A stretch of 64,000 bases of DNA from Mesorhizobium comanense (GTDB taxonomy: Bacteria > Pseudomonadota > Alphaproteobacteria > Rhizobiales > Rhizobiaceae), in assembly GCF_005503535.1 (NCBI RefSeq), contig NZ_SCNN01000009.1, positions 124,001-188,000 of the forward strand, read 5' to 3'. Each line of letters begins with the position of its first letter. Positions within the stretch are counted from its first letter, which is position 1. Below the pieces are notes generated by a model. It did no database searches. It was not told where the DNA came from and was given only the letters and a program-made list of their open reading frames with translations. The translations under genes were made by a program, and so were the position numbers. Positions 42,027 through 51,948 of this stretch are shown one piece after another.

Positions 42027-43193
42027 CTACCTGATCCGGTCGAGAATGGAAACGTAGTTGGCGACCGCCGCACCGCCCATGTTGAAGATGCCGCCCAGCT
42101 TCGCGCCCGGAACCTGGATGCCGCCGGCCTCGCCGACGAGCTGCATGGCCGTCAACACATGCATCGAAACACCCGTGGCTCCGATCGGGTGCCCCTTTGC
42201 CTTCAAGCCACCGGACGGATTGACCGGCAGCCGACCATTCTTCGCCGTCGTGCCATCCAGCGCCAGCTTTGCGCCCTCGCCCGGCTTTGCCAGACCCATC
42301 GCCTCATATTCGATCAGTTCGGCGATGGTGAAGCAGTCATGCGTCTCGACGAAGGAGAGATCGTCGAGCGTCACGCCGGCATTCTTCAAAGCGCGGGTCC
42401 AGGCCTGCTCACAGCCTTCGAAGGCGAGGATGTCGCGCTTCGACATCGGCAGGAAATCCTGGACATGCTCGTTGGCGCGGAAGGTCACGGCACGGCGCAT
42501 CCTGAGCGCGGTGGCGGTATCGGTGAGGACAAGCGCCGCTGCGCCATCGGAGACCAGCGAGCAATCGGTGCGCTTCAGCGGACCGGCGACGAAGGGGTTC
42601 TTCTCGCTCTCCTGGCGGCAGAATTCATAGCCGAAATCCTTGCGCATCTGCGCGTAGGGATTGTCGACGCCGTTCTTGTGGTTCTTGGCGGCTATCATGG
42701 CGAGCGCATCCGACTGGTCGCCATAACGCTGGAAATAAGCCTGCGCGATCTTGCCGAAGACGCCGGCAAAACCCGCCGGCGTCTCGCCATCCTCGGGCAG
42801 ATAGGAGGCTTTCAGCAGGTTCTTGCCGATCTCCGGACCGGGCGTCGTCGTCATCTGCTCGGCGCCGACCACAAGCACGATCCTGGCGGCATTCGCATCG
42901 ATGGCGCGGATGCCCTGCCGGACCGCCGCTGATCCGGTGGCGCAGGCATTCTCGACACGCGTCGCGGGCTTGAAGCGCAGCCGGTCATCGGCCTGCAACA
43001 CCAGGCTCGCGGTGAAATCCTGCGCCGAAAAGCCGGCGTTGAAATGGCCGAGCACGATCTCGTCGACATCATCGGGGCCGATGCCGGCGTGATCGAGCGC
43101 ATCGGTCGCCACCTTGACGATCAGGTTTTCGAGCGTCTCGCCCTCGAGCTTGCCAAAGCGCGAATGCGCCCAGCCAACGATGCATGCGGTCAT
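42027..43193 (-). CDS. thiolase family acyl-CoA acyltransferase
   Basis: A 388-residue thiolase. The start is at MTACIVGWAH, with GGAG about 7 nt upstream; an ATG four codons earlier is possible. The nucleophile is Cys84 in ENACATGSAA. ETHDCFTIAE and NPSGGLKAKGHPIGATG carry the usual His and the CoA-binding loop. It resembles SCP-x and lipid-transfer-type thiolases used in side-chain or ring breakdown rather than FadA. It probably precedes the asparaginase gene in one transcript. It is divergent from betI. Confidence 0.87.
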   Translation of the reverse strand: MTACIVGWAHSRFGKLEGETLENLIVKVATDALDHAGIGPDDVDEIVLGHFNAGFSAQDFTASLVLQADDRLRFKPATRVENACATGSAAVRQGIRAIDANAARIVLVVGAEQMTTTPGPEIGKNLLKASYLPEDGETPAGFAGVFGKIAQAYFQRYGDQSDALAMIAAKNHKNGVDNPYAQMRKDFGYEFCRQESEKNPFVAGPLKRTDCSLVSDGAAALVLTDTATALRMRRAVTFRANEHVQDFLPMSKRDILAFEGCEQAWTRALKNAGVTLDDLSFVETHDCFTIAELIEYEAMGLAKPGEGAKLALDGTTAKNGRLPVNPSGGLKAKGHPIGATGVSMHVLTAMQLVGEAGGIQVPGAKLGGIFNMGGAAVANYVSILDRIR

Positions 43194-43345
43194 GGCGGTC
43201 TCCATCCTTGGCGCCAGCCTAGCCTGTCTGCGAGCGGCGCGCGTCGCCTTTAATTGTTCAAATATAAACAGTCTTGCCCCGGCCGTGAAGGGCCGGAACC
43301 AGACAATCGCTTGGTACAGTCACGACGAGCATCGATTTTTCATTG

Positions 43346-43359
43346 ATTGACGCGTCAAT
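43346..43359. promoter_or_regulatory. palindromic operator, candidate BetI site
   Basis: ATTGACGCGTCAAT is a perfect 14-bp palindrome 33 bp before the betI start codon, in an AT-rich stretch that likely holds the promoter. TetR-type BetI repressors bind palindromes close to their own gene and are released by choline, so this is the best operator candidate in the region. The same DNA could also touch the divergent thiolase promoter. Confidence 0.65.
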
Positions 43360-43392
43360 AAAAAATAATCTCGCCGCAAAATCGGGAACGAC

Positions 43393-43983
43393 ATGCCAAA
43401 AGTCGGAATGGAGCCATTGCGCCGCAAGGCGCTCATCGACGCGACGATCTCGGCGATCGGCGAACGCGGGTCGCTTGACGTGACCATGTCCGAGATCGCC
43501 GGCCGCGCCGGCGTGTCCTCGGCGCTGGCCCATCACTATTTCGGCGCCAAGGATGAATTGCTGTTCGCGACGATGCGGCACATCCTGGCCGAACTGACCA
43601 TCGACATGCGCCGCGCGCTCCAGTCCGCCGCCTCCGCGCGCGAGCGCGTCTCGGCGGTGGTCGCGGTCAACTTCTCCGACATCCAGTTCCAGCCCGAAAC
43701 CATCGCCGCTTGGCTTGCCTTCTACGTCGAGGCTCAGAAGTCGTCCGCGCTGCGCCGGCTGCTCAGGGTCTATGCGCGCCGGTTGCACTCCAACCTGATG
43801 AGCGGCTTGACTGGCATCTTGCCCCGGGCCGAGGCCGACCGCGCCGCCGAAGCGACCGCGGCGATGATCGACGGTCTCTACATCAGGCGCGCGCTTAAAG
43901 ACGGTGTTCCCGACGCCGCGACCGCGATCGCGCTGGTCGAGGACTATCTCGAAACCAAACTCGGCGGGCGGCAAAAACAGTGA
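43393..43983 (+). CDS. betI: choline-responsive TetR family repressor BetI
   Basis: A 196-residue TetR protein: [48 protein letters not shown] is the DNA-binding domain, and the C-terminal domain has the betI-type [11 protein letters not shown] and GLYIRRAL segments. BetI represses betaine synthesis genes and responds to choline. It begins the operon and overlaps betC by 4 bp (GTGA). A perfect palindrome sits just upstream of its start. Confidence 0.93.
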   Translation: MPKVGMEPLRRKALIDATISAIGERGSLDVTMSEIAGRAGVSSALAHHYFGAKDELLFATMRHILAELTIDMRRALQSAASARERVSAVVAVNFSDIQFQPETIAAWLAFYVEAQKSSALRRLLRVYARRLHSNLMSGLTGILPRAEADRAAEATAAMIDGLYIRRALKDGVPDAATAIALVEDYLETKLGGRQKQ

Positions 43984-45509
43984 CGGCGAAGCGACCCAAT
44001 TTCCTGATCGTCATGGTCGATCAGCTGAACGGAACCCTGTTTCCGGACGGACCGGCCGCGTTCCTGCACGCGCCGCATCTGAAAGCGCTTGCCGCACGAT
44101 CGGCGCGCTTTGCGAACAATTACACCGCCTCGCCGCTGTGCGCGCCGGGCCGCGCCGCCTTCATGAGCGGCCAGTTGCCGTCGCGCACCGAGGTCTATGA
44201 CAACGCCGCGGAATTCGCCTCCTCGATCCCGACCTTCGCGCATCACCTGCGCGCCGACGGCTACCACACCGTGCTGTCGGGCAAGATGCACTTCGTCGGG
44301 CCGGATCAGTTGCACGGCTTCGAGGAGCGGCTGACCACGGACATCTATCCTGCCGATTTCGGCTGGACGCCCGACTATCGCAAACCCGGCGAGCGCATCG
44401 ACTGGTGGTATCACAATCTGGGCTCGGTGACCGGCGCGGGCGTCGCCGAGATCTCAAACCAGATGGAGTATGACGACGAAGTCGCCTTCCACGCGGTGCA
44501 GAAGCTCTATGACTTCGCCCGCGTCTCCGACGATACCGCGCACCGCCCCTGGTGCCTGACGGTGTCCTTCACCCATCCGCACGACCCCTATGTTGCCCGG
44601 CGGAAATACTGGGACCTCTACGAGGATTGCCCGGCGCTGGAGCCCGAGGTCGGCTTCATACCCTATGACAGCCAGGATCCGCATTCGAAGCGGCTCTACA
44701 AGGCCTCCGACTACGACAGTTTCGACATCACGCCGGAGCAGGTCCGGCGCTCCCGGCGCGGCTATTTCGCCAACATCTCCTACCTCGACGACAAGGTCGG
44801 GGAATTGCTGTCGGTGCTGGAACGCACCCGCATGCTCGACGACACGGTCATCCTGTTCTGCTCGGACCACGGCGACATGCTCGGCGAGCGTGGCTTGTGG
44901 TTCAAGATGTGCTTCTTCGAAGGCTCGGCACGGGTGCCGCTGATGATCGCCGGCAAGGGCGTGCCCGCCGGCATGATTGCGACGCCCGTCTCCAATCTCG
45001 ACGTGACGCCGACGCTGTGCGATTTCGCAGGCATCGACATGAGCGCGATCGCGCCATGGACCGACGGTCAATCGCTGCTGCCGCTGCTGAACGGCAAGCC
45101 ACGCAGCGCGCCGGTGTTGATGGAATATGCCGCCGAGGGCTCCAATGCGCCGTTGGTGGCGATCCGCGAGGGACGCTACAAGTTCGTCCATTGCGAGATC
45201 GATCCGCCACAGCTCTATGATATCGAATCCGACCCACGCGAGTTGAGCAACCTCGCCGGCGATCCGGCGCATGCCGGTCTGGTGGCGAGTTTCGTCGAAA
45301 AAGTCCGTGCGCGCTGGGACATGGCGGCTTTCGATGCCGCCGTGCGGGCAAGCCAGGCGCGGCGTTGGGTGGTCTATCCGGCGCTGCGCAACGGCACGCA
45401 CTACCCCTGGGAATTCCAGCCGCTGCAGAAGGCGTCGGAACGGTACATGCGCAACCACATGGATTTGAACGTGCTCGAAGAGCAGAAACGGTTCCCGAGA
45501 GGCGAATGA
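43980..45509 (+). CDS. betC: choline-sulfatase
   Basis: A 509-residue sulfatase with a GTG start inside the betI stop. The sulfatase signature is [13 protein letters not shown]: Cys54 becomes formylglycine, with Pro56 and Arg58, the same position as in Sinorhizobium BetC. The metal site includes the early VMVDQLNG Asp/Gln and FCSDHGDM. BetC hydrolyses choline-O-sulfate to choline and sulfate, so this operon can feed on sulfated osmolytes. There is no signal peptide, so cytoplasmic. Confidence 0.95.
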   Translation: MTAKRPNFLIVMVDQLNGTLFPDGPAAFLHAPHLKALAARSARFANNYTASPLCAPGRAAFMSGQLPSRTEVYDNAAEFASSIPTFAHHLRADGYHTVLSGKMHFVGPDQLHGFEERLTTDIYPADFGWTPDYRKPGERIDWWYHNLGSVTGAGVAEISNQMEYDDEVAFHAVQKLYDFARVSDDTAHRPWCLTVSFTHPHDPYVARRKYWDLYEDCPALEPEVGFIPYDSQDPHSKRLYKASDYDSFDITPEQVRRSRRGYFANISYLDDKVGELLSVLERTRMLDDTVILFCSDHGDMLGERGLWFKMCFFEGSARVPLMIAGKGVPAGMIATPVSNLDVTPTLCDFAGIDMSAIAPWTDGQSLLPLLNGKPRSAPVLMEYAAEGSNAPLVAIREGRYKFVHCEIDPPQLYDIESDPRELSNLAGDPAHAGLVASFVEKVRARWDMAAFDAAVRASQARRWVVYPALRNGTHYPWEFQPLQKASERYMRNHMDLNVLEEQKRFPRGE

Positions 45510-46510
45510 TGGCAAACCTTCTCGTCCCTTCCCTCGACCACCTCAAGCAGGCCTATGCCGTTACCTCACGGGCGACGCAGATCACGCCGTTGCTGGAATC
45601 GGCGGCTCTCGCCCGCGAAACCGGCGCGGCCCGCGTCTTCATCAAGCCGGAGTCCCTGCAATGGGCGGGATCCTTCAAGATACGCGGCGCCTATTGGCGC
45701 CTGAAGCGGCTTTCGGCTGAAGAGGCAGGCAAGGGCGTCGTCGCCTATTCTTCCGGCAATTTCGCCCAGGGGCTGGCCGCCGCCGGCCAGGCACTCGGCA
45801 TTCCGGTGACCATCGTCATGCCGATCGACGCGCCAGCCGCCAAGCGCGACGCGACCGCCGGCTACGGCGCACGCGTCGTGCTGACCGACCATGGCGAGCG
45901 GGCGCGGGAGGAAGTCGCCGCCGCCAGGGCGCGCGAGATCGCCGAGACCGAAGGACTGGCGCTGCTGCATCCTTTCGACGACCCGGAGATCGTCGCCGGC
46001 CAGGCCGGCGCCGGCCTCGAAGCGCTCGACCAGCTCGGCGCCAAGGATGCCAGCGCCGACCTGTTGTTCTGCTCGGTCGGCGGCGGCGGCCTGATTGGCG
46101 GCGTCTCGCTTGCCTTCCACTACCTCTCGCCGGCAACGGAAATCATCGGTGTCGAGCCGGAAGGCTTCGACGGCATGGGCGCCTCGCTGGCGCATGGCAG
46201 CATCGAGACCATGCCGATCGGGCCGAAGTCGATCTGCGACGGGCTGATGTCGAGGCGGCCGGGTGACGCGCCGTTCGCCGCGGTCAAGACCGCCGGGGTG
46301 CGCGGCATCACCGTCGACGACCAGTCGGTGCGGCGGGCCATGAGGATCGCCTTCGAGCGCATGAAGCTGGTGCTTGAGCCGTCGGGCGCTGCGTCGCTCG
46401 CCGCGCTGCTCGGCGGCAAGGTGGATGTGAAGGGCAAGACTGTCCTTGTTGTGGCAACCGGCGGCAATGTCTCGCTCGCCGATTTTATGGCGCATATGAA
46501 CAATGCTTGA
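45506..46510 (+). CDS. PLP-dependent threonine/serine dehydratase-like enzyme in the bet operon
   Basis: A 334-residue fold-type II PLP enzyme. GSFKIRGAY with Lys58 as the Schiff base, [11 protein letters not shown] binding the carboxylate, [10 protein letters not shown] the phosphate loop, and EPSGAASLA with the late Ser near the pyridine nitrogen are all as in IlvA, serine racemase and related dehydratases. There is no ACT-type regulatory domain, so it is a catabolic or racemase-like form. It is coupled by overlaps to betC (ATGA) and betA (8 bp). Its place in betaine synthesis is unexplained; threonine or serine deamination, or threonine-type osmolyte turnover, is possible. Confidence 0.85.
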   Translation: MMANLLVPSLDHLKQAYAVTSRATQITPLLESAALARETGAARVFIKPESLQWAGSFKIRGAYWRLKRLSAEEAGKGVVAYSSGNFAQGLAAAGQALGIPVTIVMPIDAPAAKRDATAGYGARVVLTDHGERAREEVAAARAREIAETEGLALLHPFDDPEIVAGQAGAGLEALDQLGAKDASADLLFCSVGGGGLIGGVSLAFHYLSPATEIIGVEPEGFDGMGASLAHGSIETMPIGPKSICDGLMSRRPGDAPFAAVKTAGVRGITVDDQSVRRAMRIAFERMKLVLEPSGAASLAALLGGKVDVKGKTVLVVATGGNVSLADFMAHMNNA

Positions 46511-48155
46511 AGCGGATTTTGTCATCATCGGCTCCGGCTCCGCCGGCTCGGCCATGGCCTATCGCCTGTCCGAGGACGGCAAGCATTCGGTCATCGTCAT
46601 CGAATTCGGCGGCACCGATATGGGGCCGCTGATCCAGATGCCATCGGCCTTGTCGATCCCGCTCAACATGAGCCTTTACGACTGGGGCTTTGCCAGCGAG
46701 CCGGAACCGCATCTGGGCGGCCGCGTGCTGGCGACGCCGCGCGGCAAGGTCATCGGGGGCTCTTCATCGATCAACGGCATGGTCTATGTGCGCGGCCACG
46801 CCCGCGACTTCGACCATTGGGCCGAACAGGGCGCGGCCGGCTGGGGCTTTGCCGACGTGCTCCCCTATTTCAAGCGCATGGAGGATTCCGATGGCGGCGA
46901 GGACGGCTGGCGCGGCAAGGGCGGACCGCTGCATGTCCAGCGCGGCTCCCGGCGCAATCCGCTCTACGGCGCGTTCGTCGAGGCAGGTCGCCAGGCGGGA
47001 TTCGAACTGACCGACGACTATAATGGCGCCAAGCAGGAAGGCTTCGGCCCCATGGAGCAGACCATCCTGGGCGGCCGCCGCTGGTCGGCGGCATCAGCCT
47101 ATCTGAAGCCGGCGCTCAAGCGCAAGAATGTTAGCCTGCTCAAGGGTTTTGCGCGCCGGGTGATCATCGAGAATCAACGCGCCATCGGCGTCGAGATCGA
47201 GGCTCACAAACAGATTCAGGTTGTTAAGGCGCGACGTGAGGTGATCGTCGCCGCCTCCTCGATCAATTCGCCCAAGATCCTGATGCTGTCGGGCATCGGC
47301 CCGGCCGGGCATTTGCGCGAAAATGGCATCGCCGTGGTCGCCGACCGGCCCGGCGTCGGCCGCAACCTGCAGGACCATATGGAGCTCTACATCCAGCAGG
47401 AATCGACCAAGCCGATCACGCTCAACTCGATCCTCAATCCGTTCTCCAAGGCGCTGATCGGGGCGCAATGGCTGTTCTTCAAATCGGGCCTCGGCGCCAC
47501 CAACCACTTCGAAGCGGCCGCCTTCGTGCGCTCGCAGGCCGGCGTCGACTACCCCGACATCCAGTACCACTTCATCCCGGCGGCTGTGCGCTATGACGGC
47601 AAGGCGGCAGCGAAGTCGCACGGCTTCCAGGCGCATGTCGGGCCGATGCGCTCGAAGTCGCGCGGCTCGGTGACGCTGCGCTCACCGGACCCAAGAGCAA
47701 AGCCGGTGATCCGGTTCAACTACATGTCCCATCCCGACGACTGGACGGAGTTCCGCCACTGCATCCGGCTGACCCGGGAGATTTTCGGCCAGAAGGCTTT
47801 CGATGCCTATCGCGGCCAGGAGATCTCGCCCGGCAGCCATGTGCAGACCAACGACGAGCTGGACATCTTCATCAGGGATCACGCCGAAAGCGCCTACCAT
47901 CCCTGCGGCACCTGCAAGATGGGCCGCGCCGACGATGTGACGAGCGTTGTCGATCCCGAATGCCGGGTGATCGGCGTCGAGGGGCTGCGGGTCGCGGATT
48001 CCTCGATCTTTCCGCGCGTCACCAACGGCAACCTCAACGCCCCCTCGATCATGACCGGCGAGAAGGCGTCCGACCACATCCTCGGCCGCACGCCCCTGGC
48101 GCCGTCCAACCAGGAACCGTGGATCAATCCGCGCTGGCAGGTGGCGGACAGATAG
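46503..48155 (+). CDS. betA: choline dehydrogenase
   Basis: A 550-residue flavoprotein of the GMC oxidoreductase family. The Rossmann motif is [15 protein letters not shown] (residues 10-24), the second FAD-contact block is [19 protein letters not shown], and [11 protein letters not shown] holds the catalytic His near 465. BetA oxidises choline to betaine aldehyde, and can carry it to betaine, at the membrane side of the cytoplasm. The gene starts 8 bp inside the dehydratase gene and precedes betB by 78 bp. Confidence 0.95.
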   Translation: MLEADFVIIGSGSAGSAMAYRLSEDGKHSVIVIEFGGTDMGPLIQMPSALSIPLNMSLYDWGFASEPEPHLGGRVLATPRGKVIGGSSSINGMVYVRGHARDFDHWAEQGAAGWGFADVLPYFKRMEDSDGGEDGWRGKGGPLHVQRGSRRNPLYGAFVEAGRQAGFELTDDYNGAKQEGFGPMEQTILGGRRWSAASAYLKPALKRKNVSLLKGFARRVIIENQRAIGVEIEAHKQIQVVKARREVIVAASSINSPKILMLSGIGPAGHLRENGIAVVADRPGVGRNLQDHMELYIQQESTKPITLNSILNPFSKALIGAQWLFFKSGLGATNHFEAAAFVRSQAGVDYPDIQYHFIPAAVRYDGKAAAKSHGFQAHVGPMRSKSRGSVTLRSPDPRAKPVIRFNYMSHPDDWTEFRHCIRLTREIFGQKAFDAYRGQEISPGSHVQTNDELDIFIRDHAESAYHPCGTCKMGRADDVTSVVDPECRVIGVEGLRVADSSIFPRVTNGNLNAPSIMTGEKASDHILGRTPLAPSNQEPWINPRWQVADR

Positions 48156-48233
48156 GCCATGATCCGCGCAACGGATCGAGCCATCCCTATAGATTGAGCC
48201 GCCCGCTTGGGCGCAGACGATTTGGAGACCACC

Positions 48234-49697
48234 ATGCGCGCCCAGCCCACGGCCTCGCACTATGTCAACGGACGCTACATCGAGGATGAAGGCGGCGCGC
48301 CGCTGCCGGTGATCTATCCGGCCACGGGCGAGACCATCGCCATGTTGCGTTCGGCGACGCCGAACGTGCTGGAACTGGCGATCGAGGCGGCGCGCGCCGC
48401 GCAGCCGGCCTGGGCGCGGCTGAAGCCCGTGGAGCGCGGTCGTATCCTGCGCCGCGCCGCCGATATTCTGCGCGCCCGCAACGCCGACCTCGCGCGCATC
48501 GAGACGCTCGACACCGGCAAGGCAATCCAGGAGACGCTGGTGGCTGACGCGCCCTCGGCGGCCGACTGCCTGGAATATTTCGCCGGCGCGGTCGCCGTCT
48601 TCAACGGTGAAGCGGTCGACCTCGGCGGACCCTTCGCCTACACGAGGCGCGAGGCGCTCGGCGTCTGCGTCGGCATCGGCGCCTGGAACTATCCGATCCA
48701 GATCGCCGGCTGGAAGTCGGCGCCCGCGCTGGCCATGGGCAACGCCATGGTGTTCAAGCCGTCGGAGAACACGCCGCTCTCGTCGCTGGCACTCGCCGAA
48801 ATCTACAGCGAGGCCGGCCTGCCGGACGGCCTGTTCAATGTCGTGCAAGGCTATGGCGATGTCGGCGCCGGCCTTGTCGGCCATGATGTCGTGGCAAAGG
48901 TTTCGGTGACCGGTTCGGTGCCGACCGGCCGCAAGGTCCTGTCGCTCGCAGGCTCGAAGATGAAGCATGCAACGATGGAACTCGGCGGCAAGTCGCCGCT
49001 GATCGTCTTCAATGACGCCGACATCGAGAACGCCATCGGCGGTGCCATGCTCGGCAATTTCTATTCCACCGGCCAGATCTGCTCCAACGGCACGCGCGTT
49101 TTCGTCCAGAGCGGCATCCACGACCGCTTCGTCGAGCGGCTGGTCGAGCGGACGAAGAAGATCCGCATCGGTGATCCGCTCGATCCCGAGACCCAGATGG
49201 GTCCGCTTGTGTCGAAAGCCCAGCACGAGAAGGTCGTCGGATACATCGAAGTGGGCAAGCAGGACGGAGCCGTCCTCGCCTGTGGCGGCAACGTGCCTTC
49301 CCTGCAGGGTTTCCAGGGCGGCTTCTTCGTCGAGCCGACGGTGTTCACGCGCGTCACCGACACGATGCGGATCGCGCGCGAGGAGATTTTCGGCCCGGTG
49401 ATGAGCGTGCTGAAATTCGACGGCGAGGACGAAGTGATCGACCGCGCCAACGATACCGAGTTCGGCCTTGCCGCGGGCGTCTTCACTCGCGATCTGCCAC
49501 GTGCGCATCGCGTCATCGCCGAATTGCAGGCCGGCACCTGCTGGATCAACGCCTACAATCTGACGCCGGTGGAAATCCCCTTCGGCGGCGTCAAGCAATC
49601 CGGCATAGGACGCGAGAATTCACTGGCCGCGCTGGCGCTCTACTCGCAGCTGAAGTCGGTCTATGTCGAGACCGGGGATGTGGCCAGCCCATACTGA
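48234..49697 (+). CDS. betB: betaine aldehyde dehydrogenase
   Basis: A 487-residue NAD(P)-dependent aldehyde dehydrogenase, ATG of [10 protein letters not shown] after TTGGAG. Catalytic residues are Glu249 (MELGGKSPL) and Cys283 ([10 protein letters not shown]). Cofactor-binding stretches include [12 protein letters not shown] and [11 protein letters not shown]. It converts betaine aldehyde to glycine betaine, the osmoprotectant. Last gene of the bet operon, closing 6 bp from the convergent nucleotidyltransferase gene. Confidence 0.95.
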   Translation: MRAQPTASHYVNGRYIEDEGGAPLPVIYPATGETIAMLRSATPNVLELAIEAARAAQPAWARLKPVERGRILRRAADILRARNADLARIETLDTGKAIQETLVADAPSAADCLEYFAGAVAVFNGEAVDLGGPFAYTRREALGVCVGIGAWNYPIQIAGWKSAPALAMGNAMVFKPSENTPLSSLALAEIYSEAGLPDGLFNVVQGYGDVGAGLVGHDVVAKVSVTGSVPTGRKVLSLAGSKMKHATMELGGKSPLIVFNDADIENAIGGAMLGNFYSTGQICSNGTRVFVQSGIHDRFVERLVERTKKIRIGDPLDPETQMGPLVSKAQHEKVVGYIEVGKQDGAVLACGGNVPSLQGFQGGFFVEPTVFTRVTDTMRIAREEIFGPVMSVLKFDGEDEVIDRANDTEFGLAAGVFTRDLPRAHRVIAELQAGTCWINAYNLTPVEIPFGGVKQSGIGRENSLAALALYSQLKSVYVETGDVASPY

Positions 49698-49703
49698 TCC
49701 GGC

Positions 49704-51938
49704 CTATTTTTCCCCCGTGCCGTCCAGATACTGCGTCAGGGCACACACCAGATGATAGAAGATGCTGGCCGGCACATCGGTCGCCAGTGAGCGGCCACGC
49801 TCATCGATGCGGTCGATCCACAGCCCGAGCGGCGCCGGATCGATGTGCCAGCGGAACAGCCGACCGACACGCGCCTCGATCTCGGGCTTGAGGTCGGGAC
49901 CGCCCGAGCCGTCAAGCGCGATGGCCGCCTTGATCGCTTCGGCCTGCGGCCAGCTGCGCGACACCGTGTCGAGCGGCAGCCCCTGGCGCGATACCGCACC
50001 ATAGGAAAGGCCGGTTGCGCGGTTAAGGCCATTGGCGACGGCCGAGGCATAGAGCTTGCGGGCGAAGGCATTGAGCTCGGTCTGGCCGCTGCGGGCGGCG
50101 AAATCGATGAGCAGCGAGGCCCATTCGAAGTGATGGCCGGGCTCGGTCCAGCCTCCCTTCTCTCCGACAGACGGCTTCCAGTCCGCGTCGAAATACTCGC
50201 CGAGTGTCCAGCTTTCCGGATCGAAAAAATGGCTGCGGAAAAGGTCGATGATGCGCGCGGCCCGACGCAGATGCGCGCGCTCGCCGGTGGCCTGATGCCA
50301 GGCCAGGAATGCCTCCAGCAGATGCATGTGCGGATTGGAGCGCCGCTCGCCCGCCCCATCCGAGGTTTCGAGGAAGCCGGTCATGCGGCTGTCCTCGAGA
50401 TGGGCATCGAGAAAAGCGAACGTTTCCTCGCCGAGCCGCAGCGCGTCGGGATGGCCCGACATGTGCGCATGCGCCAGCGCCAGCAGCACGCAGGAATGAT
50501 CGTAGGCATCCTCGGTGGCATCGGCGACGGAGCCGTCCACATTCAGCGTGCGCACCCAACCGCCGCGTTCGGTACGCCCCTTGCCCGCCATGAAGTCGAC
50601 GCCATGGGCGATCAGCCGCTCGGCCGGGCCGGTCCAGCCGCGCTCCTTGGCCACGGCGAAGGCATAGACCTGCCTGGCCTGGGTGCGCATGCGCTTGGGC
50701 TTCATGAGCGGCTTGATGTCGAAACCAAGCGCCTCGTGGAAGCCGCCATAGAGCTCGTCGACACCCGATGTCGACCAAAGCGGCAAGGTTTCCTGAAACA
50801 GCCAGTGATGCACGCGCCGCCGCCAGGCGCCGCTTTCGATGACGCGGTCATGCGCGGGCGTGAACCGGGTTTCCAGCCGCCCCGATTTCTCCAGCTGCTC
50901 GACGATCTTCTTGACATGCTGGCTATGGCTGACGGGGGCCACGAACGTAGCATCCGAGGTCGAAACGATGGCCACGTCCTTCATGCCGATCGCCGACAAA
51001 AGGCGGCCATCGCTGCGGATGTAGGAGTTCTCGCAATCGATGGCGACGACGTCGCCAACCACGACATTGCCGTTCTTGTCAGCTGGGCCGACATCGAGCA
51101 GCGACTGCCATGAGCCAAGGTCGTTCCAGCGAAAGCCGGCCGGCACCATCGCTATGTCTTTTGCCCGCTCCATGATGGCGTAGTCGATCGAGTTCGACGG
51201 GATGGCGCCGTAGAGGTCCAGCGGCATGTAGAGGCCCGACAGATCCGACGTTGCTGCCTCATAGGCCGCTTCCGTGGTCCGCCAGATATCGGGCTGGAAA
51301 GCCGCGAAGGCGTCCCGCATGGCGACGGCCCGAAACAGGAATATGCCGGTATTCCAATAGAAGTTTCCGGCCTTGAGATAGCTCTGCGCCGTCGCCAGAT
51401 CCGGCTTTTCGACGAAGCGCGAAACATCGCGAATGCCGGCATCCTCACCGGATACCTCGATGTAGCCATAGCCGGTTTCGGGCTGTGTCGGCTTTATGCC
51501 GAACACCACGAGCCGGCCGGCCCGCGCCGCGTCGGCCCCCGCATCGACGCTCTGCCAGAATTGCGCCGCTGTCGATATTTCATGGTCCGACGGCACGACC
51601 AGCACGAGGCTGTCGCCGAATTCCGACAAGGTTCGCAGCGTTGCCAGCGCCACGGCGGCGGCGGTGTTGCGCCCGGTCGGTTCGAAAAGCGGGCCGCCGC
51701 CGGCGAGATCGAGGCCGGCAAGATCGGCATGGACGCGCTCGGCATGGCGCTCCGAGGCGATCAGGAAGACCGGTGTCTCGCCGGCCGGTCTCGCCGTCAA
51801 CCGGCGCAAGGTCTTGGCGAGCATCGAGCCGTCGCCCGACAGGTCATGGAACTGCTTGGGATTGTCCTCGCGCGACAGCGGCCAGAGCCGCGAGCCGACG
51901 CCGCCGCTCATGACAAAACTGACAATGCGCTGGCTCAT
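49704..51938 (-). CDS. fusion of mannose-1-phosphate guanylyltransferase and AGE-fold epimerase/isomerase
   Basis: A 744-residue two-domain protein, start at MSQRIVSFVMSGG. Residues 1-355 are a mannose-1-phosphate guanylyltransferase: GGVGSRLWPLSRED (12-25), VPSDHEI, FVEKPDLATAQSYL and FRWNDLGSWQSL. Residues 375-744 are an alpha/alpha-barrel N-acylglucosamine 2-epimerase (AGE) type domain with HHWLFQETLPLW, GGFHEAL, RTQARQVYAFA and WTEPGHHFEWASLL. Such AGE domains act as mannose-6-phosphate isomerase or epimerase. Usually the guanylyltransferase is fused to a cupin-type isomerase instead. The ATG lies just past the stop of the phosphomannomutase gene, so the two genes share an operon. Confidence 0.88.
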   Translation of the reverse strand: MSQRIVSFVMSGGVGSRLWPLSREDNPKQFHDLSGDGSMLAKTLRRLTARPAGETPVFLIASERHAERVHADLAGLDLAGGGPLFEPTGRNTAAAVALATLRTLSEFGDSLVLVVPSDHEISTAAQFWQSVDAGADAARAGRLVVFGIKPTQPETGYGYIEVSGEDAGIRDVSRFVEKPDLATAQSYLKAGNFYWNTGIFLFRAVAMRDAFAAFQPDIWRTTEAAYEAATSDLSGLYMPLDLYGAIPSNSIDYAIMERAKDIAMVPAGFRWNDLGSWQSLLDVGPADKNGNVVVGDVVAIDCENSYIRSDGRLLSAIGMKDVAIVSTSDATFVAPVSHSQHVKKIVEQLEKSGRLETRFTPAHDRVIESGAWRRRVHHWLFQETLPLWSTSGVDELYGGFHEALGFDIKPLMKPKRMRTQARQVYAFAVAKERGWTGPAERLIAHGVDFMAGKGRTERGGWVRTLNVDGSVADATEDAYDHSCVLLALAHAHMSGHPDALRLGEETFAFLDAHLEDSRMTGFLETSDGAGERRSNPHMHLLEAFLAWHQATGERAHLRRAARIIDLFRSHFFDPESWTLGEYFDADWKPSVGEKGGWTEPGHHFEWASLLIDFAARSGQTELNAFARKLYASAVANGLNRATGLSYGAVSRQGLPLDTVSRSWPQAEAIKAAIALDGSGGPDLKPEIEARVGRLFRWHIDPAPLGLWIDRIDERGRSLATDVPASIFYHLVCALTQYLDGTGEK

Positions 51939-51948
51939 GGATACCCTG

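Noticed and set aside
47682..49598. 638-codon open frame opposite betA/betB
   Set aside because: Shadow frame with low-complexity charged sequence; betA and betB are certain.
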